Shown here: positions 8,732 to 21,526 of the stretch, in pieces | Layout of the letters: each line of letters opens with the position of its first letter | How positions within the stretch are numbered: the stretch's first letter is position 1 | Source of the DNA: Nannobrachium achirus | Taxonomy: Eukaryota > Chordata > Actinopteri > Myctophiformes > Myctophidae | Reading direction: 5' to 3' | DNA length: 64,000 nucleotides | NCBI GenBank assembly: GCA_963921795.1 | Contig: OY997642.1 | Location: 38,110,840-38,174,839 of the forward strand | The notes under the pieces: model-generated | What the model saw: only the letters and a program-made list of their open reading frames with translations | Database searches by the model: none | What the model was told of the DNA's origin: nothing | Position numbers and translations under genes: made by a program

Positions 8732-9168
8732 CGGGCCCCTCCCGCTAACTCTGGAAGCCCGTTACGAACGAATGGTATGGACTATAGACATATCCCTTGA
8801 CTATGTTCATTGCATGGGTTAGTAGATCATGTGTACCCATTTTTGTGACATTTGAAGAAAATATGTAGGAAAAAATGCAAAAAGTGTGTTTTGGAGAAAA
8901 TTTGAAATGGTGAAAAATCTTCCCATGTGCAAATTGGCGTGTCCTATATGGAGAGATGCGTCGTGACCCAAGGAATCCAGGGAAAAAATAATTTTAATTC
9001 TCCGACCTATGGTTCAAGAGTTACGAGGCAAGTGGTCCATTATAGCGCCACCATGTGGCCAATTGGAAATGCTTTTGGGGATCGTTGAGTATGCCACCCC
9101 CGACCTGTGGTTGAAATTCAGTGTTGACTGGACCTTTTGTTTGTGATTTATGGCTATTGTTTGCAAAA
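8732..9168 (+). repeat. U10: short beta unit
   Basis: 437 bp. M1 has TGAAATGGTGAAAAATC (no YY1-like core) and ATGTAGGAAAAAATGC. It always follows a medium unit of the U9 type. Confidence 0.88.
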
Positions 9169-10404
9169 CGGGCCCCTACCGCTAACTTTGGAAGCGCGTT
9201 ACGAACGAACGTAATGGACTATCGCAATATCCCTTGAGTATGTTCATTGCATGGGTTCATAGATCATGTGTACCGTTTTTTGTGCAATTTGAAGAAAATA
9301 TGTCGGAAAAGGAACAAAAAGTGTGTTTTGGAGAAAATTCAAGATGGCGGAAAATCTATCCAGGCGCAAATGGGCGTGGCCTATATCGGGAGATGCGTCT
9401 TGACCCAAGGAATCCAGGGAAAAAATAATTTTAATTTTCCGACCTACGGTTCAACAGTTACAGGCCAAAACGTAAAGTGGGCTGTTATAGCGCCACCATG
9501 AGGCCGAGTGATGTAATTATTTTTTGATTAATTCTTACAATCATTATGAACCTCCTCTCCAAGTCTTGAAACTGTAGCCCCTATGGTTTGCGAGAGAAAA
9601 ATAATTGAATGTGAATTTTTGCTTTCTCCCATTATAAGTCAATGGGGACAATTTAATTCACTAATAAATTAATATCAATTAAACTATAGAACCTTTCTCT
9701 TAGCAAGTTACTAGCACACCATTCCCGAGTAAGCCGGTCGATTTGACATATGGCGCGAGTGTGTGTTGCAAAAACTGTGGGAGGAGTAGCGTGCCAAACT
9801 TTGGGGAATCGTATGGACAGACATAAATAAATAAATAAATATGAGCGAGAACAATAAGTGTCCCATGCTATGCATAGGCACACTTAACTAGAATTGACAG
9901 AGTCAATTTTGACAAGTGTGCCTGCAGCGCGCTAAATGCGCGACCCCGTGCGGCGGTTCGGACCGTGCGTGAGACCGTCCGCCGAGTCGTCAAGGTACAG
10001 TACACTACAGCACAGTAAGCTACAGCACAGACAGTACAGAAGATACAGTACACTACAATACAGTAAGGTACAGTACACTACAGCAGAGTAAGGTACAGTA
10101 CAGTACAGTACAGTACAGTACAGTACAGTACAGTACAGTACAGTACAGAAGACAGAGTACAATACAGTACGGTACGGTACAGTACAATACAGTGCAGTAA
10201 AGTACAGCACAGCTCAATCGCAATGCCTGTGTCTGAAACGCGTTCTGCCACGAAACGGTTACGTTTGGCGCGTTTGTGACGCCCCCTAGGGGTCGAAGTG
10301 GAAATGCTTTTGGGGATTCGTTGAGTATGCCACCCCCGACCTGTGGTTGAAATTCGGTGGTGACTCGACTTATTGTTTGTGATTTATGGCTATCGTTTGT
10401 GAAA
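9169..10404 (+). repeat. U11: long unit with pentanucleotide tract
   Basis: One 57-bp spacer element, then CTAGAATTG, then GAGTCGTC passes into a (TACAG)n-like tract at 9991-10212. The satellite resumes at GAAACGCGTTCTGCC, so part of M3 is replaced. Confidence 0.87.
9991..10212. repeat. Pentanucleotide (TACAG)n minisatellite, tract 1
   Basis: Starts AAGGTACAGTACACTACAG and includes a near-perfect run of CAGTA units around 10095-10145. Replaces part of M3 in U11. Ends at CAGCACAGCTCAATCGC, a short non-satellite tail, before the array resumes. Confidence 0.9.
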
Positions 10405-11411
10405 CGGGCCCCTCCCGCTAACTTTGGAAGCGCGTTACGAACAAACGGTATGGACTATCGAAATATCCTTTGACTATGTTTATCGCGTGGCTTCATAGAT
10501 CATGTGTACCGGTTTTTAAGACATTTGAAGAAAATATGTAGGAAAAGGAGCAAAAAGTGTGTTTTGGACAAAATTCAAGATGGCGGAAAATCTATCCATA
10601 CGCAAATGGGCGTGGCCTATATGGGGAGATGCGTCATGACCCAAGGAATCCAGGGAAAAAATAATTTTCATTTTCCGACCTACGGTTCAAGAGTTACGGG
10701 GCAAAACGTAAAGTTGGCCGTTATAGCGCCACCATGAGGCCGAGTGATGTCATTATTTTTTGATTAATTCTTACAATCATTATGAACCTCCTCTCCAAGT
10801 CTTGAAACTGTAGCCCCTATGGTTTGCGAGAGAAAAATAATTGAATGCGATTCCCATTATAAGTCAATGGGGAAAATTAATTCACTAATAAATTAATATC
10901 AATTAAACTATAGAACCTTTCTCTTAGCAACTTGATAGCACACCATTCCCGAGTAAGCCGGTCGATTTGACATATGGCGCGAGTGTGTGGTGCAAAAACT
11001 GTGGGAGGAGTAGCGTGCCAAACTTTGGGGAAAAGTATGGACAGACTTAAGTAAGTAAATATGAGCGATAACAATAAGTCTGCCCATGCTATGCATAGGC
11101 ACACTTAACTAGAATTGACGGAGTCAATTTTGACAAGTGTGCCTGCAGCGCGCTAAATGCGCGACCTTGTGCGGCGGTTCGGACTGTGAGAATGTCCGCT
11201 GAGTCGTCTGCGTTGCGTTGTGAGAGGGTCGGTCCCCGTGAAAAACGCGTTCTGGCACGAAACGGTTACGTTTCGCGCGTTTGTGACGCTTCCTAGGGGT
11301 CGAAGTGGAAATGCTTTTGGGGATTCGTTGAGTATGCCACCCCTGACCTGTGGTTGAAATTCAGTGTTGACTCGACCTATTGTTTGTGATTTATGGCTAT
11401 CGTTTGCGTAA
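10405..11411 (+). repeat. U12: long unit, one 57-bp element
   Basis: M1 carries TTTTGGACAAAATTC (GAC for GAG), shared with U2, U23, U26, U36 and U38. Very similar to U38 (offset 26338). Confidence 0.88.
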
Positions 11412-12362
11412 CGGGCCCCTCCCGCTAACTTTGGAAGCGCGTTACGAACGAACGGTACGGACTATCGAAATATCCTTTGACTATGTTTATGGCATGGCTT
11501 CATAGATCATGTGTACTGGTTTTTAAGACATTTGAAGAAAATATGTAGGAAAAGGAGCAAAAAGTGTGTTTTGGAGAAAATTAAAGATGGCGGAAAATCT
11601 ATCCTGGCGCAAATGGGCGTGGCCTATATGGGGAGATGCGTCTTGACCCAAGGAATCCAGGGAAAAAATAATTTTAATTTTCCGACCTACGGTTCAAGAG
11701 TTACGGGGCAAAACATAAAGTTGGCCGTTATAGCGCCACCATGAGGCCGAGTGATGTAATTATTTTTTGATTAATTCTTACAATCATTATGAACCTCCTC
11801 TCCAAGTCTTGAAACTGTAGCCCCTATGGTTTGCGAGAGAAAAATAATTGAATGCGATTCCCATTATAAGTCAATGGGGAAAATTAATTCACTAATAAAT
11901 TAATATCAATTAAACTATAGTACCTTTCTCTTAGCAAGTTGATAGCACACGATTCCCGCGTAAGCCGGTCGATTTGACATATGGCGCGAGTGTGTGGTGC
12001 AAAAACTGTGGGAGGAGTAGCGTGCCAAACTTTTGGGGAATTGCATGGACAGACTTAAACTAGAATTGACAGAGTCAATTTTTACAAGTGTGCCTGCAGC
12101 GCGCTAAATGCGCGACCTTGTGCGGCGGTTCGGACCGTGAGACCGTCCGCCGAGTCGTCCGCGTTTCGTTGTGAGAGGGTCGGTCCCTGTGAAAAACGCG
12201 TTCTGGCACGAAACGGTTACCTTTCGCGCGTTTGTGACGCCCCCTAGGGGTCGAAGTGGAAATGCTTTTGGGGATTCCTTGAGTATGCCACCCCCGACCT
12301 GTGGTTGAAATTCAGTGTTGCCGCGACCTATTGTTTGTGATTTATGGCTGTTGTTTGCGAAA
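11412..12362 (+). repeat. U13: long unit, spacer type d
   Basis: Spacer is TTGCATGGACAGACTTAAA directly before CTAGAATTG at 12060. To the right of that base the sequence becomes identical to U7-U8, marking the left edge of block C copy 2. Confidence 0.88.
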
Positions 12363-13440
12363 CGTGCCCCTCCCGCTAACTTTGGAAGCGCGTTACGAAC
12401 GAACGGTACGGACTATCGACATATCCTTTGACTATGTTTATCGCGTGGCTTCATAGATCATGTGTACCGGTTTTTAAGACATTTGAAGAAAATATGTAGG
12501 AAAAGGAGCAAAAAGTGTGTTTTGGAGAAAATTCAAGATGGCGGAAAAACTACCCATACGCAAATGGGCGTGGCCTATATGGGGAGATGCGTCATGACCC
12601 AAGGAATCCAGGGAAAAAAGAATTTTCATTTTCCGACCTACGGTTCAACAGTTACAGGCCAAAACGTAAACTGGGCTGTTATAGCGCCACCATGAGGCCA
12701 AATGACACTATTATTTTTCATTTAATCCTTGAAATCATTATGAACCTCCTCACCAAGTCTTGAAACTGTAGCCCCTATGGTTTGCGAGAGAAAAATAAAT
12801 GAATGTGAGTTTTGCGATTCCCATTATAAGTCAATGGGGAGAAATTAATGCACTAATAAATTAATATCAATTAAACTATAGAACCTTTCTCTTAGCAACT
12901 TGATAGCACACCATTCCCGAGTAAGCCGGTCGATTTGACATATGGCGCGAGTGTTTGGTGCGAAAACTGTGGGAGGAGTAGCGTGCCAAACTTTGGGGAA
13001 AAGTATGGACAGACTTAAGTAAGTAAATAAATAAATATGAGCGATAACAATAAGTCTGCCCATGCTATGCATAGGCACACTTAATAAATATGAGCGAGAA
13101 CAATAAGTGTCCCCATGCTATGCATAGGCACACTTAACTAGAATTGACAGAGTCAATTTTGACAAGTGTGCCTGCAGCTCGCTAAATGCGCGACCTCGTG
13201 CGGCGGTTCGGACAGTGAGACCGTCCGCCGAGTCGCCTGCGTTTCGTCGTGAGAGGGTCGGTCCCCGTGAAAAACGCGTTTTGGCACGAAACGGTTACGT
13301 TTCGCGCGTTTGTGACGCCCCCTAGGGGTCGAAGTGGAAATGCTTTTGGGGATCCGTTGAGTATGCCACCCCCGACCTGTGGTTGAAATTCGGTGTTGAC
13401 TCGACCTATTGTTTGTGATTTATGGCTATCGTTTGCGAAA
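12363..13440 (+). repeat. U14: long unit, duplicate of U8
   Basis: 1078 bp, matching U8 at offset 5338, including the two spacer elements. Confidence 0.88.
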
Positions 13441-14069
13441 CGTGCCCCTCCCGCTAAGTTTGGAAGCGCATTACGAACGAACGGTATGGACTATCGGAAT
13501 ATCCTTTGACTATGTTTATCGCGTGGCTTCATAGATCAAGTGTACCGGTTTTTAAGACATTTGAAGAAAATATGTAGGAAAAGGAGCAAAAAGTGTGTTT
13601 TGGAGAAAATCAAAGATGGCGGAAAATCTATCCCTACGCAAATGGGCGTGGCCTATATCGAGAGATGCGTCTTGACCCAAGGAATCCAGGGAAAAAATAA
13701 TTTTAATTTTCCGATCTACGGTTCAAGAGTTACGGGGCAAAACGTAAAGTGGGCCGTTATAGCGCCACCATGAGGATGAGTGATGTAATTATTTTTTGAT
13801 TTATTCTTAAAATCATTATGAATCTCCTCTGCAAGGTTTGAAACTGTAGCCCCTATGCTTTGCGAAAGAAAAATACTTGAATGTGAATTTCTGCTTTCTC
13901 CCATTATAAGTCAATGGGGACAATTACGTTTTGCGCGTTTGTGACGCCCCCTACGGGTCGAATTGGAAACGCTTTTGGGGATTCCTTGAGTAAGCCACCC
14001 GCAGCCTGTGGTTGAAATTCATTGCTGACTCAACGTTTTGTTTGTGATTTATGGCTATTATTTGCAAAA
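13441..14069 (+). repeat. U15: medium unit, duplicate of U9
   Basis: 629 bp with the same M2-to-M4 junction (GGGGACAATTACG) as U9. Confidence 0.88.
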
Positions 14070-14506
14070 CGGGCCCCTCCCGCTAACTCTGGAAGCCCGT
14101 TACGAACGAATGGTATGGACTATAGACATATCCCTTGACTATGTTCATTGCATGGGTTAGTAGATCATGTGTACCCATTTTTGTGACATTTGAAGAAAAT
14201 ATGTAGGAAAAAATGCAAAAAGTGTGTTTTGGAGAAAATTTGAAATGGTGAAAAATCTTCCCATGTGCAAATTGGCGTGTCCTATATGGAGAGATGCGTC
14301 GTGACCCAAGGAATCCAGGGAAAAAATAATTTTAATTCTCCGACCTATGGTTCAAGAGTTACGAGGCAAGTGGTCCATTATAGCGCCACCATGTGGCCAA
14401 TTGGAAATGCTTTTGGGGATCGTTGAGTATGCCACCCCCGACCTGTGGTTGAAATTCAGTGTTGACTGGACCTTTTGTTTGTGATTTATGGCTATTGTTT
14501 GCAAAA
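14070..14506 (+). repeat. U16: short beta unit, duplicate of U10
   Basis: 437 bp. Same junction and same beta M1 as U10. Confidence 0.88.
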
Positions 14507-15519
14507 CGGGCCCCTACCGCTAACTTTGGAAGCGCGTTACGAACGAACGTAATGGACTATCGCAATATCCCTTGAGTATGTTCATTGCATGGGTTCATAG
14601 ATCATGTGTACCGTTTTTTGTGCAATTTGAAGAAAATATGTCGGAAAAGGAACAAAAAGTGTGTTTTGGAGAAAATTCAAGATGGCGGAAAATCTATCCA
14701 GGCGCAAATGGGCGTGGCCTATATCGGGAGATGCGTCTTGACCCAAGGAATCCAGGGAAAAAATAATTTTAATTTTCCGACCTACGGTTCAACAGTTACA
14801 GGCCAAAACGTAAAGTGGGCTGTTATAGCGCCACCATGAGGCCGAGTGATGTAATTATTTTTTGATTAATTCTTACAATCATTATGAACCTCCTCTCCAA
14901 GTCTTGAAACTGTAGCCCCTATGGTTTGCGAGAGAAAAATAATTGAATGTGAATTTTTGCTTTCTCCCATTATAAGTCAATGGGGACAATTTAATTCACT
15001 AATAAATTAATATCAATTAAACTATAGAACCTTTCTCTTAGCAAGTTACTAGCACACCATTCCCGAGTAAGCCGGTCGATTTGACATATGGCGCGAGTGT
15101 GTGTTGCAAAAACTGTGGGAGGAGTAGCGTGCCAAACTTTGGGGAATCGTATGGACAGACATAAATAAATAAATAAATATGAGCGAGAACAATAAGTGTC
15201 CCATGCTATGCATAGGCACACTTAACTAGAATTGACAGAGTCAATTTTGACAAGTGTGCCTGCAATGCACGACCTTGTGTAGCGGTTTGGACGGTGAGAC
15301 CATCCGCCAAGTTGTCTGTGTTTCGTTGTGAGAGGGTCCGTCCCCGTGAAAAACGCGTTCCGGCACGAAACGGTTACGTTTTACGCGTTTGTGACGCCCC
15401 CTAGGGGTCGAAGTGGAAATGCTTTTGGGGATTGGTTGAGTATGCCACCCCCGACCTGTGGTTGAAATTCAGTGTTGACTCGACCTATTGTTTGTGATTT
15501 ATGGCTATCGTTTGCGAAA
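14507..15519 (+). repeat. U17: long unit, right end of block C
   Basis: Matches U11 up to TGTGCCTGCA at 15262 and then diverges (ATGCACGACC against GCGCGCTAAA). It carries no minisatellite. Confidence 0.88.
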
Positions 15520-16437
15520 CGTGCCCCTCCCGCTAACTTTGGAAGCGCGTTACGAACGAACGGTACGGACTATCGAAATATTCTTTGACTATGTTTATCG
15601 CGTGGCTTCATAGATCATGTGTACCGGTTTTTAAGACATTTGAAGAAAATATGTAGGAAAAGGAGCAAAAAGTGTGTTTCGGAGAAATTTCAAGATGGCG
15701 GAAAATCTATCCTGGCGCAAATGGGCGTGGCCTATATGGGGAGATGCGTCTCGACCCAAGGAATCCGGGGAAAAAATAATTTTAAGTTTCCGACCTACGG
15801 TTCAACAGTTACAGGCCAAAACGTACACTGGGCTGTTATAGCGCCACCATGAGGCCAAATGACGCTATTATTTTTTATTTATTCCTTGTAATCATTATGA
15901 ACCTCCTCTCCGAGTCTTGAAACTGTAGCCCCTATGGTTTGCGAGAGAAAAATACTTGAATGTGACTTTTTGCATTGTCCCATTATAAGTCGATGGGGAA
16001 AAATTAATTCACTAATAAATTAATATCAATTAAACTATAGAACCTTTCTCTTAGCAAGTTACTAGCACACCATTCCCGAGTAATCCGGTCGGTTTGACAT
16101 ATGGCGCGAGTGTGTGGCGCAAAAACTGTGGTCTGTGAAACGTGTCAAACTTTGGGGAAAAGCATGGACATACATACACTAGAATTGACAGAGTCAATTT
16201 TGACAAGTGTGCCTGCAGTGCAGCTCCATAAATGCGCGACCTCGTGCACCGGTTCGGACCGCGAGACCGTCCGCCGAGTCGTCCGCGTTTCGTCGTGAGA
16301 GGGTCGGTCCCCGTGAAAAACGCGTTCCGGCACGAAACGGTTACGTTTCGCGCGTTTGTGACGCCCCCTAGACCCGTGGTTAAAATTCAGTGTTGACTTG
16401 ACCTTTTGTTTGTGATTTATGGCTCTCGTTTGCGAAA
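15520..16437 (+). repeat. U18: long unit, spacer type e, M4 deletion
   Basis: 918 bp. Spacer CATGGACATACATACA. M4 is shortened by about 60 bp: GACGCCCCCTAG joins straight to ACCCGTGGTTAAAATTC near 16371. Confidence 0.87.
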
Positions 16438-17390
16438 CGGGCCCCTCAAGCTAACTTTGGAAGGCCGTTACGAACGAACGGTATGGACTATCGAAATATC
16501 CTTTGACTATGTTTATTGCATGCCTTCATAGATCATGTGTACCGGTTTTTAAAACATTTGAAGAAAATATGTAGGAAAAGGAGCAAAAAGTGTGTTTTGG
16601 AGAAAATTCAAGATGGCGGAAAATCTATCCATACGCAAATGGGCGTGGCCTATATGGGGAGATGCGTCTTGACCCAAGGAATCCAGGGGAAAAATAATTT
16701 TCATTTTCCGATCTACGGTTCAAGAGTTACGTGGCAAAACGTAAAGTGAGCCGTTATAGCGCCACCATGAGGATGAATGGTGTAATTATTTTTCGATTTA
16801 TTCTTAAAATCATTATGAATCTCCTCTACAAGGTTTGAAACTGTAGGCCCTATGGTTTGCGATAGAAAAATACTTGAATGTGACTTTTTTCATTGTCCCA
16901 TTATAAGTCAATGGGGAAAAATTTATTCACTAATAAATTAATATCAATTAAACTATAGAACCTTTCTCTTAGCAAGTTACTAGCACACGATTCCCGAGTA
17001 AGCCGGTCGTTTTGACATATGGCGCGAGTGTGTGGTGCAAAAACTGTGGGAGGAGTAGCGTGCCGAAGTTTAGAGAGTGCGCTTGTAAAGTCAATACTAG
17101 AATTGACAGAGTCAATTTTGACAAGTGTGCCTGCAGTGCGCGACCTTGTGCAGCGGTTTGGACGGTGAGACAATCCGCCGAGTCGCCCGTGTTTCGTTGT
17201 GAGAGGGTCGGTCCCCGTGAAAAACGCGTTCTGGCACAAAGCGGTTACGTTTCGCGCGTTTGTGACGCCCCCTATGGGTCGAAGTGGAAATGCTTTTGGG
17301 GAAACGTTGAGTATGCCACCCGCGACCTGTGGTTAAAATTCAGTGTTGACTCGACCTTTTGTTTGTGATTTATGGCTCTCGTTTGCGAAA
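16438..17390 (+). repeat. U19: long unit, spacer type b
   Basis: 953 bp. The landmark is followed by TCAAGCTAACTTTGGAAGG. M3 lacks the GCGCTAAAT palindrome (CTGCAGTGCGCGACC). Confidence 0.88.
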
Positions 17391-18627
17391 TGGGCCCCTC
17401 CCGCTAACTTTGGAAGGCCGTTACGAACGAACGGTATAGACTATCGAAATATCCTTTGACTATGTTTATTGCATGGCTTCATAGATCATGTGTACCGGTT
17501 TTTAAGACATTTGAAGAAAATATGTAGGAAAAGGAGCAAAAAGTGTGTTTTGGAGAAAATTCAAGATGGCGGAAAATCTATCCCTACGCAAATGGGCGAG
17601 GCCTATATGGGGAGATGCGTCATGACCCAAGGAATCCAGGGAAAAAATAATTTTCATTTTCCGATCTACGGTTCAAGAGTTACGGGGCAAAACGTAAAGT
17701 GAGCCGTTATAGCGCCACCATGAGGATGAGTGGTGTAGTTATTTTTCGATTTATTCTTAAAATCATTATGAATCTCCTCTCCGAGGTTTGAAACTGTAGC
17801 CCCTATGGTTTGCGAGAGAAAAATACTTGAATGTGACTTTTTGCATTGTCCCATTATAAGTCAATGGGGACAAATTAATTCACTAATAAATTAATATCAA
17901 TTAAACTATAGAACCTTTCTCTTAGCAAGTTACTAGCACACGATTCCCGAGTAAGCCGGTCGTTTTGACATATGGCGCGAGTGTGTGGTGCAAAAACTGT
18001 GGGAGGAGTAGCGTGCCGAAGTTTAGAGAGTGCGCTTGTAAAGTCAATACTAGAATTGACAGAGTCAATTTTGACAAGTGTGCCTGCAGCGCGCTAAACG
18101 CGCGACCTCGCGCGGCGGTTCGGACCGTGAGACCGTTTGCCGAGTCGTCCGCGTTTCGTCATGAGAGGGTCGGTCCCCGTGAAAAATGCGTTCTGTATGG
18201 GGAGATGCGTCATGACCCAAGGAATCCAAGGAAAAAAGAATTTTCATTTTCCGACCTACGGTTCAACAGTTACAGGACAAAACGTAAACTGGGCTGTTAT
18301 AGCGCCACCATGAGGCCAAATGACACTATTATTTTTTATTTAATCCTTGAAATCATTTTGAACCTCCTCTCCAAGTCTTGAAACTGTAGCCCCTATGGTT
18401 TGCGAGAGAAAAATAATTGTCGTCTGCGTTTCGTCGTGAGAGGGTCGGTGCCCGTGAAAAACGCGTTCTGGCATGAAACGGTTACGTTTCGCGCGTTTGT
18501 GACGCCCCCTAGGGGTCGAAGTGGAAATGCTTTTGGGGATCCGTTGAGTATGCCACCCCCGACCTGTGGTTGAAATTCAGTGCCGACTCGACCTATTGTT
18601 TGTGATTTATGGCTATCGTTTGCGAAA
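17391..18627 (+). repeat. U20: long unit with internal re-entry of M1-M2
   Basis: Landmark C is T (TGGGCCCC). Inside M3 the sequence jumps to mid-M1 at 18196 and back to M3 at about 18420, so the block GTCGTCYGCGTTTCGTC appears twice. Total 1237 bp. Confidence 0.87.
18196..18420 (+). repeat. Re-entry of M1-M2 fragment inside M3 (U20)
   Basis: GCGTTCTG of M3 continues as TATGGGGAGATGCGTC of M1, runs through M2 to GAAAAATAATTG, then returns to TCGTCTGCGTTTCGTCG of M3, upstream of where it left. About 225 bp is inserted and about 58 bp of M3 is present twice, the pattern of template switching. Confidence 0.75.
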
Positions 18628-19648
18628 CGTGCCCCTCCCGCTAACTTTGGAAGCGCGTTACGAACGAACGGTACTGACTATCGACATATCCTTTGACTAT
18701 GTTCATCGCGTGGCTTCATAGATCATGTGTACCGGTTTTTAAGACATTTGAAGAAAATATGTAGGAAAAGGAGCAAAAAGTGTGTTTTGGAGAAAATTCA
18801 AGATGGCGGAAAATCTATCCTGGCGCAAATGGGCGTGGCCTATATGGGGAGATGCGTCTTGGCCCAAGGAATCCGGGGAAAAAATAAGTTTAATTTTCCG
18901 ACCTACGGTTCAACAGTTACAGGCCAAAACGTACACTGGGCTGTTATAGCGCCACCATGAGGCCAAATGACGCTATTATTTTTTATTTATTCCTTGTAAT
19001 CATTATGAACCTCCTCTCTGAGTCTTGAAACTGTAGCCCCTATGGTTTGCGAGAGAAAAATTATTGAATGCGATTCCCATTATAAGTCAATGGGGACAGG
19101 TAAGGGTTAATTAATTTCTTAATAAATTCATATCAATTAAACTATAGAACCTTTCTCTTAGCAAGTTGATAGCACACGATTCCCGCGTAAGCCGGTCGAT
19201 TTGACATATGGCGCAAGTGTGTGGTGCAAAAACTGTGGGAGGAGTAGCGTGCCAAACTTTGGGGAAATACATGTGTGTGTCCATGTCTGGCTTAAGTATG
19301 AGTGATAACAATAAGTCTGCCCATGCTATGCATAGGCACACTTAACTAGAATTGACAGAGTCAATTTTGACAAGTGTGCCTGCAGCTCGCTAAATGCGCG
19401 ACCTTGTGCGGCGGTTCGGACCGTGAGACCGTCCGCCGAGTCGTCCGTGTTTCGTTTTGAGAGGGTCGGTCCCCCTGAAAAACGCGTTCTGGCACGAAAC
19501 GGTTACGTTTCGCGCGTTTGTGACGCCCCCTATGGGTCGAAGTGGAAATGCTTTTGGGGATTAGTTGAGTATGCCGCCCCCGACCTGTGGTTGAAATTCG
19601 GTGGTGACTCGACTTATTGTTTGTGATTTATGGCTATCGTTTGTGAAA
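18628..19648 (+). repeat. U21: long unit, spacer type c
   Basis: From mid-M1 to about 19350 it matches U5 at offset 14538, with the GACAGGTAAGGGTTAAT marker. M3 to the right of CTAGAATTG belongs to another subtype, another switch at that motif. Confidence 0.87.
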
Positions 19649-20564
19649 CGGGCCCCTTCCGCTAACTTTGGAAGCGTGTTACGAACGAACGGTATGGACT
19701 ATCGAAATATCCTTTGACTATGTTTATCGCGTGGCTTCATAGATCATGTGTACCGGTTTTTAAGACATTTGAATAAAATATGTAGGAAAAGGAGCAAAAA
19801 GTGTGTTTTGGAGAAAATTCAAGATGGCGGAAAATCTACCCATACGCAAATGGGCGTGGCCAAAACGTAAACTGGGCTGTTATAGCGCCACCATGAGGCC
19901 AAATGACACTATTATTTATTATTTAATCCTTGAAATCATTATGAACCTCCTCTCCAAGTCTTGAAACTGTAGCCCCTATGGTTTGCGAGAGAAAAATAAG
20001 TTTTGCGATTCCCATTATAAGTCAATGGGGAAAATTAATTCACTAATAAATTATTATCAATTAAACTATAGAACCTTTCTCTTAGCAACTTGATAGCACA
20101 CGATTCCCGATGAAGCCGGTCGATTTGACATATGGCGCGAGTGTGTGGTGCCAAAACTGTGGGAGGAGTAGCGTGCCAAACTTTGGGGAAAAGTATGGAC
20201 AGAAAGACTTAAATAAATATATATGAGCGATAACAATAAGTCTGCCCATGCTATGCATAGGCACACTTAACTAGAATTGACAGAGTCAATTTTGACAAGT
20301 GTGCCTGCAATGCACGACCTTGTGTAGCGGTTTGGACGGTGAGACCATCCGCCGAGTCGTTCGCGTTTCGTTGTGAGAGGGTCGGTCCCCGTGAAAAACG
20401 CGTTCCGGCACGAAACGGTTACGTTTCGCGCGTTTGTGACGCCCCCTAGGGGTCGAAGTGGAAATGCTTTTGGGGATTCGTTGAGTATGCCACCCCCGAC
20501 CTGTGGTTGAAATTCAGTGTTGACTCGACCTATTGTTTGTGATTTATGGCTATTGTTTGCGAAA
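19649..20564 (+). repeat. U22: long unit with 111-bp deletion in M1
   Basis: GGGCGTGGCC at 19852-19861 joins directly to AAAACGTAAACTGG. About 111 bp of M1 between two GGCC sites is missing. Spacer has one 57-bp element. Confidence 0.87.
19852..19870 (+). other. Microhomology deletion junction in U22
   Basis: GGGCGTGGCC|AAAACGTAA joins two M1 positions normally about 111 bp apart. GGCC is present at both parental positions. Confidence 0.75.
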
Positions 20565-21526
20565 CGTGCCCCTCCCGCAAACTTTGGAAGCGTGTTACGC
20601 ACGAACGGTACGGACTATCGAAATATCCTTTGACTATGTTTATCGCGTGGCTTCATAGATCATGTGTACCGGTTTTTAAGACATTTGAAGAAAATATGTA
20701 GGAAAAGGAGCAAAAAGTGTGTTTTGGACAAAATTCAAGATGGCGGAAAATCTATCCCTACGCAAATGGGCGTGGCCTATATGGGGAGATGCGTCTTGAC
20801 CCAAGGAATCCAGGGAAAAAATAATTTTCATTTTCCGATCTACGGTTCAAGAGTTACGGGGCAAAACGTAAAGTGAGCCGTTATAGCGCCACCATGAGGA
20901 TGAGTGGTGTAATTATTTTTCGATTTATTCTTAAAATCATTATGAATCTCCTCTCCGAGGTTTGAAACTGTAGCCCCTATGGTTTGCGAGAGAAAAATAC
21001 TTGAATGTGACTTTTTGCATTGTCCCATTATAAGTCAATGGGGAAAAATTAATATACTAATAAATTAATATCAATTAAACTATAGAACCTTTCTCTTAGC
21101 AAGTTACTAGCACACGATTCCCGAGTAAGCCGGTCGTTTTGACATATGGCGCGAGTGTGTGGTGCAAAAACTGTGGGAAGAGTAGCGTGCCGAAGTTTAG
21201 AGAGTGCGGTTGTAAAGTCAATACTAGAATTGACAGAGTCAATTTTGACAAGTGTGCCTGCAGCGCGCTAAATGCGCGACCCCGTGCGGCGGTTCGGACC
21301 GTGAGACTGTCCGCCGAGTCGTCCGCGTTTCGTTGTGAGAGGGTCGGTCCCCGTGAAAAATGCGTTCTGGCACGAAACGGTTACCTTTTGCGCGTTTGTG
21401 ACGCCCCCTAGGGGTCGAAGTGGAAATGCTTTTGGGGATCCGTTGAGTATGCCACCCCCGACCTGTGGTTGAAATTCAGTGTCGACTCGACCTATTGTTT
21501 GTGAGTTAGGGCAATTTTTTGCCAAA
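20565..21526 (+). repeat. U23: long unit, spacer type b, TTAGGG-hairpin end
   Basis: 962 bp. AATATACTAATAAATT replaces AATTCACTAATAAATT at the start of M3. M4 ends GTTAGGGCAATTTTTTGCC. Confidence 0.88.

Larger units (their letters stand above)
6722..9924 (+). repeat. Duplicated block C, copy 1 (3.2 kb)
   Basis: Matches 12060-15262 at offset 5338 with few or no differences noticed. Left edge at CTAGAATTGAC, right edge at TGTGCCTGCA just after the same motif in the third unit. It contains a half long unit, a long, a medium, a short and most of a long unit. Confidence 0.85.
12060..15262 (+). repeat. Duplicated block C, copy 2 (3.2 kb)
   Basis: See copy 1. Flanks on both sides differ from copy 1. 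Confidence 0.85.
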
